A stretch of 64,000 nt of DNA from the NCBI RefSeq assembly GCF_000711695.1, contig NW_013547009.1, positions 1-64,000 on the forward strand, read 5' to 3'. This document shows, in pieces, positions 9,641 through 21,952 of this stretch. The notes beneath the pieces are model-generated. The model was not told where the DNA came from, searched no databases, and was given only the letters and a program-made list of their open reading frames with translations. The position numbers and the translations under genes were made by a program. Position 1 is the first letter of the stretch. Every line of letters begins with the position of its first letter. Origin of the DNA: Tilletiaria anomala UBC 951 (taxonomy: Eukaryota > Basidiomycota > Exobasidiomycetes > Georgefischeriales > Tilletiariaceae).

Positions 9641-12014
9641 ATGCCAAGCTTACTGCGCGTGAACATCACGTCACCCCTCCGGCACTGCCTGCGAACGGCC
9701 GCGCAGGTGTATTATACGACAAAGATGTATCTGCATCGAAGAGACCAGCACGTCTTTTCAACCAACGGAGCTGGAGAACGCGCTGCCTCCCTTCCCCAGC
9801 CGTCGCATCAGGCGGCCTATACTTCGAGTTACATTCACAGTTACAGCCAAGGCCAAAATCAGAGTCAAGCCTTCAGCAACGCTGGAAGTAGCAGTACTAG
9901 CTTTCGCCTTCGCATCCGGACGCTCGAACCGCTTCCTGTACGCACATTCCTCATTGCTTTCTTCCCGGAGCGAGATTCGCTGCAGGGTGTCCGAGATCGA
10001 GTGCTCGATGCTTTGAGAAGGAGGCAAACGGTGGGGTCGCAGACTCCGCCTTATGCAGAGGTGGAAGATGAGGCGCTGCTGTTAAGCATTGGTGGATTTG
10101 AAGTTGACGAGGTAGATGTTCTGCGCGATGAGGACCTCATTGAGTGAGCATTTGATGCACCCTCTCAAGCATCGTGGAGAAGGTTACTGAACTCACACTG
10201 GCATGGACAGAGTTTCTTACCGTCCATCCGGGTCTCAAGCTCTTCAAGCCATGGCAAAATCCGAAATCCTAAGCAGCGCAACGTGCAAGCGGCCTCGGGA
10301 ATCTGCGTACACACAGAAATCAATCTCTCCAAATGGAAGGTCAGATAGCCCTCTTCACGAGCATACAGATGACCTTGCCATGATGGCGGATGCGAGCCGT
10401 GTGATCGAACTGATGCGGTCCGAGCTAGGTGTCGTTGGGCGGCCTGAAATGTCCAAAGCCGCCATGTACATCGACACCGCATCGGAGTCAGACACGTCAG
10501 GATTGCCAAATCGCAAGCGGCAACGGCTGAAGCAATCGTCACTGCCGTCTTCAACGACAGGTTCATCGGTTCCGACCGTTAATGCGGCTCTGCAAGCTTT
10601 CGAGGCAGCGAAAGCAGCGCGTAAGCGCAAAGATGACGTTGTCAATTTTGAATATGCCGATGCTCTCGATCACTCACCTTCCGATGGACCTCCCTCTGAG
10701 GCCTCCCTCCACAAAGAAAGAAATGGAGCAGCTCAGCCACTCCAGCATTCGTCAGAAACAAATGGCGAGGATTCATCGGATGGGACCTCGGACGATACTT
10801 CGGACGGGACCTCGGACGATACTTCGGACGGGACCTCGGACGGCTCATCTAGCCTGGAAAGCGATTCTTCACTTTCGGCTGAAAATTCAGACGCAAATGA
10901 GCAGGACGCGGTGGGTGCGGCGCCTGCCGCTTTGTCGGTATCCTCTTCATCTTTATCGTCAACACCTCTATCGACCGAAGGCTCAACACCTTCGGTCGCC
11001 ACATCCACGTCGGAGGCCTGCTCCTCTTCCTCCGCTTCCGCAGCGTTAAAGGCGACTGATGATCAGCCAGCTGTCCCCAAACCTCCGCCCCGGCATCGAT
11101 ACGTATCTCCGCCCCGGCCAGTGACTCCGCCTGGCGGCTGGGTACCACCGGGTTGTGGAAGTCTGCGTACCAAGAAGCGAAACAGAAAGCGGCGAGAGAG
11201 AGCTAAAGGCTTAGCGACTCCTGAAGTGCCGCGAGAATCTGTGACGCCACAAATCAGCGTAGGGTCGAACAATTCCGAATTGACTGCGCATAATCAGAAA
11301 GGAGAAACAGCCTCATTTACCCTTGACACTCGGCCCGACATTCAAGCACAGCCTGAAGAGTATCACACTCACCCAGCGTTGTGCCGGAATGGCCCTTACT
11401 CCGACTTCGAGATTCAACTGCCGCCGGGTGAAGGCAGCCTCGGTATCGAACCTCAGTCCAAGCCAAAAATCCATACGCGAAGAGCGGTTGCGGCTGCCAG
11501 GTACATTCCGCGTGAGTCGGACATCAGCGCCGCTGAGGCATCCCTAACGTTTGACCGGGGCAGTCATCCGGCGCCAGCACCATCCATGCGCGAACCAAGT
11601 AGCATTCCAACGAATATGAAGATTACCAGTATCGACTGCCCTGCGTGGTACAATCAGCAATGGGTAGGGGATGACGAACATTTCGATTCTGCTGCGAACG
11701 AAGAGACAACACAGGACGACGTGCCGAATATGACTGCAGCTATGGAGTATGATGGCGCATGGGAAGGCGAGATTGAGGTAGCCGACGCTTACAAACAGAT
11801 GCAGGCGCAAACACGCGAAGCACTACAAGAAGAGAAGGGGCGCGAGCAGGCAGCTGAGCCTTACACTTTGCTGGGTGCGGCTGATATCGCGGAGGCCGAG
11901 GCGCGCGACATGCAGAAGTGGAGTCTCCCACTTGCTTTTGGCAAGACGTCTGGTTTTGCAACTTCAACGCCCTCTTTCGCGACAGATGAGCTCGACTATG
12001 GGTCAATTGAGTGA
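9641..12014 (+). CDS. Coilin-like nuclear protein
   Basis: Exons 9641..10143 and 10211..12014, 768 aa; the 67-nt intron is phase 2 and joins DLIE to VSYRPSG. Residues about 87-170 resemble the coilin N-terminal ubiquitin-like fold: FRLRIRTLEPLPVRTF, then LLLSIGGFEVDEVDVL and RDEDLIEV, which echo the family pattern of a hydrophobic strand followed by an RDxD motif. The middle is a long Ser/Asp/Glu-rich region with a basic KKRNRKRRER cluster that could direct nuclear import. The C-terminus holds SIDCPAWYNQQW and ends acidic; I cannot recognise a Tudor fold there. Coilin scaffolds Cajal bodies, where snRNPs mature. The first 85 residues are unusual for coilin, so translation may really begin at the in-frame ATG at 9727. 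It lies 254 bp after the acyltransferase. The assignment rests on the N-terminal domain only. Confidence 0.55.
10776..10847 (+). repeat. Three 24-bp tandem repeats inside the coilin-like gene
   Basis: Three near-identical 24-bp units (10776-10799, 10800-10823, 10824-10847) encode SDGTSDDT repeated in frame; each unit is itself a 12-bp duplication. The length keeps the frame and adds acidic, phosphorylatable residues, so the copy number may vary between strains. Confidence 0.9.
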
Positions 12015-12275
12015 TCCTTGCATTAGCATTCGTTGGCATGCAAATTCTTTTGTAGTTGTCAATGTAATGTGATTGGATGATTTGGCATGCGACGTCATCT
12101 TCTGTCTGAAATACTTAGTTGACATTCATATGACATGATGATTGAGATGACAGGATGGGCATTGTATTAGGGGCAGCAGAAGTGATACAATTTGTCGAAC
12201 AATTATACCTCGCAATTTGAAAGTAGAAGAACACATCGTCTTGACACGCCTCAAAAACACTTCGGAGCGCGCTTT

Positions 12276-15200
12276 TCAAGGCAGTCGATACGTCTTGAAG
12301 AAATCGTCCGGATGCTGGCAAGCAGCAACGGCGCGCCTCATGTGCGTAGTCAAGAACGTCAGGCCAACTTGGTACGAAGCATTCATCCAGCCGAACCCTT
12401 CTCGGGGTACGAATTTGAAGTCAATGCCTTGGTTGCCGTACTCTGCGTCGACCATGTGGCTGAGCTTGACGGCGTCGAACCTGAGTGGAGCAAGTGTCAA
12501 GCACGGTTGAAAGGAGATATCAGCGTACGAAAACAGAAAACGCAGCCACGAGCTATATCACTCACTTTTCTGGCACAACACCGTTGAAATCTACAAAAGC
12601 GACCGTCATCATGTATAGCCATCTATACGCAAGCCTACGCGCGTCCTCCAAATAGCCATACCGTTCCATTCCGACCCAGGCGAGGATCTGATGGGGGGGC
12701 CATGCGAATGGATAGTCCCACTGCCGATTCGGCCTCTCCAGCGAGATCCTCCCGCGCGATTCCTCCGTACCTGGCACAAGCCCGCCAGTGACCTCGAACT
12801 TCCTGAGGGACTGATGCATCAACTTCTCAGCCTGCTCCTCGCTCGCCATTCCAGCCCACATTGCCCAGTAAGCCGTTACGCTCTCGTAGAGGTTCTGCTC
12901 CTCCTTGACAGTATCATAATCGTAGTATAGACCCATGCCCTCGTTCCAACAGTATTCATCCACTTGGTACTTCCGATGAGCGGCGCGCGCAAACCATTCG
13001 GCTGACGTCTGAGGCGCTTCGATCGACCGCAACGGCTTAGCGGGGGGTGCGCCCTTCATTGCGTAATTTGGCGGGAGCGGCCCGTAGAGCAAGAAGTCGT
13101 CATCGAGCGTCAGATTGTCGTCGAACAGCTCCCGGATGGCAGTTGCAATGTCAACCTCGTACTGCCGATTAAAAGATGAAATTAATCAGTCGAAGGATTT
13201 GACGTGAAGCAGAACAATTAGGCTACTGACCTTGTACAGCAAAGCGTTCAGATCGATTGTCGCCAGGTTACCACATTTCTTCTCCAGCCGGTACGACGTA
13301 TCGTGTCCACTTTCACGCACTGCACGATCATGCATGAAGTATTCGTCCAGTGTCGGCTCCTTGATCTCATTGAAGTTGTACTTGCGCGTGAATCTGAGCA
13401 GGGTAATCGCAGTTCCAAAAGAGAAGAGTCAGTGGGTTTGTCGTGTGAGTATGTCATGCCAGCGACTCTACGACCGTCTGCAGCTTACTCGTTGATGCTG
13501 ATGCCGTGCTTCTCAGCATATGGGCGGAGGACGTGCGTGAAGTGTGACGCCTCCGTCTCAGGCGGCACGCCGACGCCGGCAGGCCTGTACCTTGACAGGC
13601 CCGACTTGGGGTGGTAGCGGGGCTCGCACATCCAGACGGTGTGGTACTCCTTGATCGCTGCTTGGATCGCCTTCTTGAGCCACGCATTGTTCTCGGCCTC
13701 GTTGGATGGTTCCAAACGACTGTACACCTGTAGTGCCATGTCCGTCAAGAAGGGTGGCTGCGCACGCAAGAGATAGTAGGTTCTGTTGCCGTTGAGGATC
13801 TTGGCATAGTGTTTGATCTCAAAGATGAAGTGGTCGACGATGTCTTTGGCCATTTCGACCATGTTGTCAACAACGAGGCCAAGGGAGATGAAGTATGAGT
13901 CCCAATTGTACAGCTCGTTAAATCGCGCCCCTGGAACGACGAACGGCACGCCTTCGAGCTCTGTGCCTTCGGAGCCATCCTTCTTCGGGCGTTCGCGCAT
14001 GGCGAGCGCAAGCAAGCCAGGAAAGTCGTTAAGGTCGCGCATGTACTCAGGGGTGACTTGCGCGATGGGTGGCAAGATTTCAACAATCAGGCCAAGCTCT
14101 GGCTTTTGCTTTGCGACATCTTGGTAGTATTCGATCATGCGCGGCTCTGCTGATGGAACATAGATGCGCGGGTGCTTGCTCTTCGATCGGTTCTTTGGAT
14201 CCGAAAGGATGGCTTCTAGTCCATCGCCATCAATTCGACGTGTGAGATTATGCCAGAAGGTCTGCGAAATCATGCGCGACAGCCGGTCGACAGGGTTTTC
14301 GGCAAGACGCATCTCGTCGAGCACGATGCGCTTGCGGCCGTGCTCCTTGGCCAGAGCGAGCTCTTGCAAAAGGTTGGACAGCATGTAGGTGCCACGAATG
14401 TCGAATCCCTTGTAGCCATTACTGTCGACAGTCCCGAGCTGCACGACTTTGGGACCACCATCAGTGATGTTAATCTGAAAGTTTCCGTCCGTGTCCTCCT
14501 GTTCCAAGACCAGCCGCATCGTCTCATCTACGTCCACAATGAAGCGGCGAGGGTTCTCTTGCGAAGCGTCTAAAGGTACAGTAACGAGTAATTGTTTCAA
14601 TATTCGACAGGTCACGGAAGCCAGAGGGGTCTTTATGAAGCTCACCGTGGCTCAGGCGACGTGCCCTCATGATGGTATCATTGTCCATCACGTTCGGTCG
14701 GCGCTTCTGCTGACCCTGCAAGGCCAATCAGATCGGATCAGTCAACTGCCATCAGATTGACGAAGGCACTTTCCTTCATTCTCTCACCATACTGTACGTT
14801 CTGACGATCCCTCGCGCCCGAGCCTGCACACCTTCGTGAGTGATACTGCTCCTCCTGCTTTGTCCCGGTCGTGAGTACTCGGCATCAGGGTCTGGCAGCG
14901 TTTCCTCCAGTTTTTTAGGGTTCCTATGGTCCGCACCAGCGGGCTTGAGTGAGGGATCGAACGGCAGGTCGGAAGCTGCATCCTGCTGGCCATCAGTGCC
15001 GGGGCCGATGCTGCTGCTGTCCTGCGCACCTAGTGGACCGAGCACGCCTGATCCAAGGGGTCCTTTGGGTGAGGTAGGGGAGACGATGGACGGAAACGGC
15101 TTGAGCTGGCTTGTAACGCCGTGGTCGCTGTCTTCGTCCTCTTCGTCGATCGCGTGGTCCAGTGCACTGGCAGAGGAGGAGGCGCTGATGCTGGACCTGC

Positions 15201-15351
15201 GCAGCATGCGGGACAAGTCGTAAGCATCCTGGTTGCGCGTGAACGGATTCGTCATGGGAGGGGTCGAGGAGCTTGTGCCTGAGCCAGCTGATCCAACAGT
15301 CGCCAGTGGCGAAGCGGGTGTGGGAAAAGTGTTGTGACTTAAGCCTGACAT
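12276..15351 (-). CDS. NTH1: Neutral (cytosolic) trehalase
   Basis: Exons, read on the minus strand: 15351..14788, 14715..14646, 14569..13489, 13393..13231, 13161..12566 and 12480..12276; 892 aa. It hydrolyses trehalose to two glucose molecules in the cytosol during recovery from stress or dormancy (GH37). Trehalase signatures are [15 protein letters not shown] and [12 protein letters not shown], plus [10 protein letters not shown] and [10 protein letters not shown] at the C-terminus. The usual PGGRF reads PGARF here. A calcium-binding loop of the neutral class, [12 protein letters not shown], lies near residues 236-247. The N-terminal tail has LRRSSIS and SRRSSIT, likely protein kinase A and 14-3-3 sites, as in yeast Nth1. 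The start at 15351 is the first in-frame ATG (MSGLSHNTF); the frame stays open a little upstream to a possible acceptor at 15397. It diverges from TAN1 and converges on the coilin-like gene. Confidence 0.96.
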
Positions 15352-15833
15352 TCGGGCTGAAAGCTCGCGTTTTTGTGAATAGTTGGGCGATAGCACCTAG
15401 ATGACTAAAAGGAGCTCCAACAAGCGTGCAGACTTTGCGGTGCACTCTCCCCTCGTGAAACGATCAGGACCTGGGCGTTTGCTCAAGATTATTTGAAGAC
15501 TCCTGGACGTGGTGAACAAGTGCAACGATCACAACTTTGCAGGTTCGTCGATGATGGAACGCAGTTGGAGACCGAATCCATTGCTAAGCCTCTTGCTTGA
15601 TCATGATGTTGCTGGCCGCCCTCACGCAAGATGCAAGCATTGAAAACAGCCAATCAGCTTTAGTGTGGTGGTTGGTCCGTGCGCGCGGCCAGGGTTCCAG
15701 ACGTCGTCGGTAGCCTCCAGATCCTTCAGTGGTATGGATCTTTCTTGCCGTTTCGCAGCAAGTCATTTATATCGCAAGCAACACCACATGCGAAGACGAT
15801 CACTGCTTAGCCGAGGCTAACTTATAGTGAAGG
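15352..15833. other. Divergent promoter region, NTH1/TAN1
   Basis: 482 bp separate the two start codons. Nothing beyond ordinary AT/GC-mixed sequence was seen, and no TATA box stands out. A candidate splice acceptor at 15397-15400 (minus strand) would allow an upstream non-coding trehalase exon. Confidence 0.4.
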
Positions 15834-17173
15834 ATGGTAGCGAACAGAAAAAACAAGAAACGAAAGTACTACAAACCATCGTCTCAGGATGGTGCACGCG
15901 GCGACCAAACAATCTCGTCTAGGACGTACAAGCGTGCACGCATTGATAACTCATTTGTAGGGCAGCCAGGGATATGGTTCACATGTCCCCGTAACAAAGA
16001 AGAAAAGGCGAGCGGTGACCTGAAAGCTATTCTGGAAGAGGTGAGAGACAATGCCCCGATCCCCCTACGAGTGCAGCTTGCTCCTGTAAATATTGGAAAT
16101 TGAATGTCGCAACCATTATCGACCGCCTCACACCATCCCCATCTCGATCACTGTGAGACGAGGCGATAGGCTGTTGCGAAACTCTATCCTAAACGACAAG
16201 ACGGATCTCACAAAGCCCAAAACGAGCAAGATGCACATGCATCGCAGGAGCATGCAGCCAAGAGCAAAGGCGATTTCATGAGTGAGCTCGAAGCCGAGCT
16301 GTCTGGTTTAAGGGAGGCGGGGAGGGCCAAGGGCAAGACCAAAGCCAGCTCAAATATCAGCATTCCTAGAGGCGACCTGACACTGGTGGACCTGCAAACG
16401 GAATCATGTGAGAACACATCTCCGCATTCTGAGGAGAGAGCATCAAGCATTCTGAGAAGCCGTCACGTCCTGTCCCCCCCCCCCCACACACTTCTTTCTC
16501 GCCGCAGTGGGATTTGTCTCCCTTGCTTCCTCCCTCGATCCTTACCGTATCGTTAAAGAAGTTCTCGAAAGGGCGCTGATTAGCGGCCTCTCGCGCAGCA
16601 GGTGCAGTTGCATTTACATTGCCAGTCCGGGTACATTTCATGCGCTGACACTTGTTTTGCATCTGTTATTGCAGATATTTGCAGCGTCTCACACCCGTCT
16701 CGCAAGTGTCCAAAGCCGATGCCGACTCGTTGCGTATACTGGCCACTGGAGTCCTGCATGCGCGCCTAGGCTTTGATCCGTCCGCAGCGCAGACATACAA
16801 AGTGGAGCCGCGCTTGCGCTCCAGTATGGTGCTCGACCGGGAGGAGGTGATCCGAATCGTCGCGGACGCGGTGCCGAAAGACGCCGGGCATACAGTCGAA
16901 CTGAAAGGACCGAGCTGCTGGATCGTCGTCGAGGGCGTTCAGACATTTATTTCCATCGGTGTGTTACAAGATTACGAGCGGCTGGGAAAATACAACTATC
17001 AAACGTGTATCACGCAAGGTGTGGCGCGTGAGGACAAGACCAAGGAGCCACCATCCGTTACAGCGTCGATGGAGGCAAAGACAGTCGCAAGACCACGTGG
17101 CGATGGTGATAATGACGCAAGCAATATGACAACACGAGAAGTGGACACGGTGCCAGGAGAAACAGCCAATTGA
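15834..17173 (+). CDS. TAN1: THUMP-domain tRNA acetyltransferase adaptor Tan1
   Basis: Exons 15834..16040, 16170..16407, 16508..16601 and 16675..17173, 345 aa. Tan1/THUMPD1 binds tRNA and guides the Kre33/NAT10 acetyltransferase to make N4-acetylcytidine at position 12 of tRNA-Ser and tRNA-Leu. The N-terminus is strongly basic (NRKNKKRKYY) and leads to IWFTCPRNKEEKASGDLKAI, a block typical of the family, continued across intron 1 by EEAVAKLYP. The THUMP domain spans roughly 200-310: YLQRLTPVSQV, YKVEPRLRSS, IVADAVPKD and LKGPSCWIVVEGVQTF. Splice phases are 0, 1 and 2 and agree throughout. Intron 2 contains a run of 12 C. Its stop lies only 47 bp from the VPS39 stop on the other strand. Confidence 0.93.
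16474..16485. repeat. Poly-C run in TAN1 intron 2
   Basis: Twelve consecutive C, just ahead of the acceptor at 16507; it forms part of an unusual C-rich polypyrimidine tract and is prone to length error in sequencing. Confidence 0.85.
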
Positions 17174-17220
17174 ACCTCGGAGCATAGACATGCTGCGATG
17201 TAGCATAGCAATGAATGCGA

Positions 17221-20200
17221 CTACAGGTACAGATCTCGCAATCGCATCCTGCGAGCAAGAGCATCGTCGGCAGTTGCTCCGTCCTCGCGGCAAAAGTAAT
17301 GCGTCACAATGCCCGAGATCGGTTTCACTGTGATACCGGCCGAGTTGCCGAGCTTCTTGCCACAGCGCGGACAAATTCTGGTCTCCGTAACTTTGACATG
17401 TTTGGACTTGAGAGACATAAGACCATGGTCCAGCTGGTGATCTCTCGCCTTCAACACAGAAGATACAACCCCCGCGTCGTGCCTTTCAGCCGTGGTGATC
17501 TGGAGGACGCGCGACATGAATGCCTCAAGCGACTGCATGGGCACCATCGGTGGCAGGAGCTCGAAAGCTGCGACCGCATCGATGCGCGCTCCGTGTCGTA
17601 CGATGATTCTGATCGCTTCGTCAAGCACAGGTAGTCCTGGAGTCTCTGCTGCTGATGATTCTGATTGCGCTTGCCGAGATGAATCTTGCCCATTTGCTCC
17701 ATCTGGCCGGAGAAGGACTTTGATCAAGGTCAAAAAGACGTCGTTGTCCGCTCGAGACTCTCGGGTAGTCCACACGCGCTTGCAATACTCTTCCGCCTGG
17801 TGGACATTCTTGAGGACATGCACATACAAGCTAAGTGCAGCGTCATGGTTGCCCAATCGTCCGAGCAAAGCTGCACGGATTTCATATAGGTCTTCTTGCG
17901 CCGGCGGCAAGCGCCCGAGCACACACTCCGCGCCGTACTGTCGAGAAATTTCCACGAAAGCAAGCAGTTTCTTCAGCAATGCGGCCCTTTCCTCTTGCTC
18001 TCCAGACTTTCTCAGTTCTGTTGCCCGACGAAGGTAGAGGAAGAGCAGCTTTTCGTGCAGAGATGGTTCGCTCTCGTTGAGGCTCCCAATAATAAATTCA
18101 AGGTACCGGATGCAGAGCAACGGTGAAAATTGCTCCAAATCCTCCACGATGGCGAAGCGTGGGAAGGATGAGACTTTCCCGGTGTCCGCCGTGAAAATCT
18201 GAAGGAGAGCACTCGAAGTGAGCTGCTAATGTCCGAGCGCAAAGCGACGGAAGAGCCTCACCTCAAGACCCAAATCTGTATCCTCATCGAGAACCCAATG
18301 AGCGGCCTCCAAGATGACATCGATGTGCTTTGGGTCCAAATTCTGAAGATATCGTATTGTTGGCCCCAAACGCTCCGCCTCGTCCCCTTCCTTTTGCCCG
18401 GATTTTCGAAGTAGCTTCAATGCTTTCATGTGCATGTCCTTGCCACCATACAGCGCTATCAGCTCAGAGACCTTTTTCCGCTCCTGGAGCAGCTCTTCAA
18501 CTTCTTCAACTTTGCACCAATTCTCCAACCGGCACAAGGGGCCGATAAGAGCCGGCTTCATCTCCAGGAATGTCTTGAGTAATGCAGTGTCCACCACCTG
18601 GGCAACATCGGAGAGCTGATCCAATGTCAACGTCGACAATGGAGCGGACGGAATTGCAAGTAATTGAGATACGTCACGATGCTCTTGAGATTTGCTTTGA
18701 GCAACGTGCGATTCTGGGTGGGATTCGAGAAGTGGCTTGAAGATCCGCCGTCGATCCGCAAGAAACTTGCCGAGTGCATCCAACGATGCACGGAAAGCAT
18801 CGTCCTTCAGGAGTTTCTTCTCGCGGCGGGTCGTCATTACTGAGTTGAAGGAACGGACGCTCCCAGCATCATCGTCCTCAGGAGCAAAGGGTTTTCCGAT
18901 GACCTTGCCAGCCCTCGATGGACTTACTGATGCGATTTGATTCGGACTGGAACCCAATGGCGTGGATGTCGGAGAAAACTGTTGTGGCACCTGCTGCGTC
19001 AGTTGATCGCCATAGATGCTCTGAGGGCGTCTCCCGGCGAGTAACGAGCCAAGCCGGCTTCGGTCTCGCAGGATAGGCGTGCCTCGCGGTGAGGCTCGAC
19101 TTGGTGCAGGAATAACGGAGCCAATGGTTTCGATCGAGGATTCCGTAGCATCCACCGTGCCCTTGGCTGTGGGCAGAGGATCAATCTCGTAGTTTTCTTC
19201 TGCGCCAAAGACACTGAACCACTGGGAGCGTGGATGCGACAAGGCGCCAGAAATCTCCTCAGGGTATAGAGTGAGCACCTGAGCTGGGTTTGTGTCCAGT
19301 GCTAGAAAGATCTCGATTGCATCGTCGAATTTCTGCGTTGAAAAGAGGTGGACGGCATAAAGGTTCTGGACCTGTATCCGCCGCTGCTCTTTGTCTTCAA
19401 GGATGATCTGGTCGATGCTATCGAGCAGGGCAAGGGCTTCCTCGAATCCACCTTTGCGGACTAGCTCGTCAATCTGAGTTCCCCAATGTTCCATTTCCAA
19501 GCGCCAAATCATGACGCCATCTTTTTCCAGGATGCTGCGATCTGCTGGGCTCGACACAATGTAGAGCGGAGGCTTGCCACCAGCAGAAAGTGTCGGAAGA
19601 TGAATAAGCCGGACCTGGGTAGTCGCATCTTTTTCATCAGGAGCTCCAGTGGGTAGAGTAAGATTCTGCACTTCTGCTAACGTGCGAGCAGATAATACCT
19701 GGATTGTTGTCTTACTCGTCGCAGGCGCGCCCGCGCCATAATTGAAGGTCAATTTAGAGGAAAAAGACGCGCCCGTAGGCGGAAGCACTGAGAGAATATA
19801 CGGCCGTAGAAAGACTGGTTGCGGTGGAGTGGTTGTAAGCACCAATCCGGTCGATCCCTCTCCGCGGCGTAGTGGTGCTTACCCGTGCTTTCTGGTGTCG
19901 TGGGCCAATCGATGCCATCTCGTCTGCTTGGCTTCCCTTCCGCAGTGAGAAATATTCCCATCGCTATGCAAGAAGAACTCATCAGCACACCTACTCGCAA
20001 CATGGAGCAAATGAGCCCCAAACGTACTTTCTCTTCCAATCAAGAGCTCTTCTTCATCGATTGAGATGACCCTGGGATCACGCTGGCGGCCTCCGCTCAT
20101 CCCCACGTATGCGCCAATCGATCCAAAGGCGGCACCTAGCCCTACCCCATATCCGCCAGCACTGGCTGTTGATATGTCCTGTTGTTGATTGACAGTGCCA

Positions 20201-21269
20201 ATAGGAAGCGATGGCAAGGAGATTTCCTTTGCTTCGTCCCACTCCACCACGTCCACCAATTTTCCAGCCGTGCTCGATTCTGGAATTCCACGCGACGTGG
20301 AGATCGTATCTTGACGGTAAATCCAGGCAACAGATGACTCTGCAGCCAGAGGAACCCTTAGAGTCGCGTAATCTGTTAGAGAGTAACCGATGAAAAGGCT
20401 TGTGGGGGTCGAGAAGACTATCGACCGTGGGGAATGAGGGAGTGCAATCTCCTTGGTGTCCCAGAACTCGCCATCAACCCAGCGTAGAAATATCAGTTTT
20501 CGTCGCAGACCGATGGCAAGGACAGAAACGAGAGTCATTTCCGTGTCGTCTTCGATGCCAGAGTCCTGACCCAAGCCCAATGCACCCTCCCGGAGCTGTT
20601 TCTTTTTCGCTTCCTTCTCTTGCGCAAGTTGATCCATGCCTCTGAGGCTTGCGACTATCTTGGAGTTGAGCGTGCCGCCTTTTCGAATCGTTCCTCCCAC
20701 GCGGTAGGCCGCCCCTTTCCGTAGGGTGCTTTGCCCAATTGTGCCGACATTGGCAGTATCATGACCCAACTTAGGGCGCTTTTGCACTGACGTATCCAGA
20801 GTGAATGTCAAGGCACCTTTGCTTTGAGGAATTGGTGCTGGACCTGAAGGTTCAAGATCTGTCAGGCTATGCATCCATATGGAAGCATCTTAAAGGCAGG
20901 TCATTAAGGTCAGTCTGGGTACACAACGCAATTCGGAACCGTGCTAGATCATGCTTACCGCTTCGGCTGATTAAGATATTGACTTCCTTGATGACTGCCA
21001 GCTGATCGATTGGTTTTCCCTTTGGCGAAAACGTCTTCTTATGCTCCACAACCTCAGCATCGCTACCATCTTCACGAAGAGAGTACACCAAAAGTGAGCC
21101 CGTCGAAGTGCCGACGAAGAGCTTGCCTCCTAAAATCAGCAACAATGAGCGTCAGCTGTGAGTGTAGGACAGGGCTTCATGCTGGCCATTACTTACCATG
21201 TACCAGAAGAGCAGTAGGTTGCTCTTTGAGCCCTTGCAGGACTAATTTGGGACTCAAGGCTACGTGCAT
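17221..21269 (-). CDS. VPS39: Vacuolar sorting protein Vps39/Vam6
   Basis: Minus-strand exons 21269..21197, 21129..20959, 20888..20028, 19963..19883, 19814..18262 and 18198..17221; 1238 aa, within the long range seen in basidiomycetes. Vps39 is a HOPS subunit that binds Rab7/Ypt7 and tethers membranes at the vacuole; in yeast it also acts on Gtr1 upstream of TORC1. The CNH (citron-like) propeller is N-terminal, with GKLFVGTSTGSLLVYSL at about 28-44. The middle carries clathrin-heavy-chain-like helices (LLDSIDQIILEDKEQRRIQV, LLPPMVPMQSLEAFMSRVL). A C-terminal zinc-finger-like segment holds CPRCGKKLGNSAG and HYFC. Introns of 63-70 nt all join cleanly, for example DLGLE to IFTADTGKVSSFP. The start gives MHVALSPKLVLQGLKEQ. 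It is tail-to-tail with TAN1. Confidence 0.94.
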
Positions 21270-21952
21270 AGTGATGTATGCAGCGAGGATGTCGAGTAGG
21301 ACGTCGGGCTTGCAATTGCTGGCCTACCACAACAGAAGAACGGCCGGGCACTCCGGCAATGAAGCGCTGACCTTGTGTCACCGTAGTTGCATTGCTGCTT
21401 TTGCAACAATCCCCATGTCGTAGTGCAGCTCTGTGGGGATGATCTCGCCTTGCAAGGTTGAGTTGAAGACCTGACGCAATTACAAGTGAAGGCTCATAGG
21501 ACCTATTCAGGGGGCCACTGGCGGCGCCGACACCGTGCAAAATGCGAATCAGGTCCTTGTGACGCTCGTGCTACGTATACTCAGCTCCGTAAAGTGGCCG
21601 ACGAAAATTCAGCATTAGATGGAAAGAATGAAAGAGGATTTAGCGGTTGCTCGTGATGGCTCATAGGTCGATGTCATGTGGATACACAGGGACGTGACCA
21701 AGCACGCTGGTCGGGTGACTGAAATCTGGCGGAAGTCAAAGCCTCTCAGGTTCTACGCAAACTAGGACATATTTGACCAGAAGACCGCACTCGCAGACCA
21801 TTTGTCACAGTCGCGGTTTTGATCGACCCTCGCGTTCTGTGCTCACTATGAACATTCTCAGTTAGCATTTCCCGTTTCCAAGTGGCTTTGGATTGAAGAG
21901 AATGCGCCCAAGAGGCATGGGTGTGGGCTTCTTCAATTAGGAATCATCGACC
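21270..21952. other. Divergent region between VPS39 and the small membrane-protein gene
   Basis: 683 bp. On the minus strand 21285-21480 stays open in one frame but has no in-frame ATG and no recognisable motif, so it is read as 5' leader. No repeat or RNA gene was seen. Confidence 0.4.
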
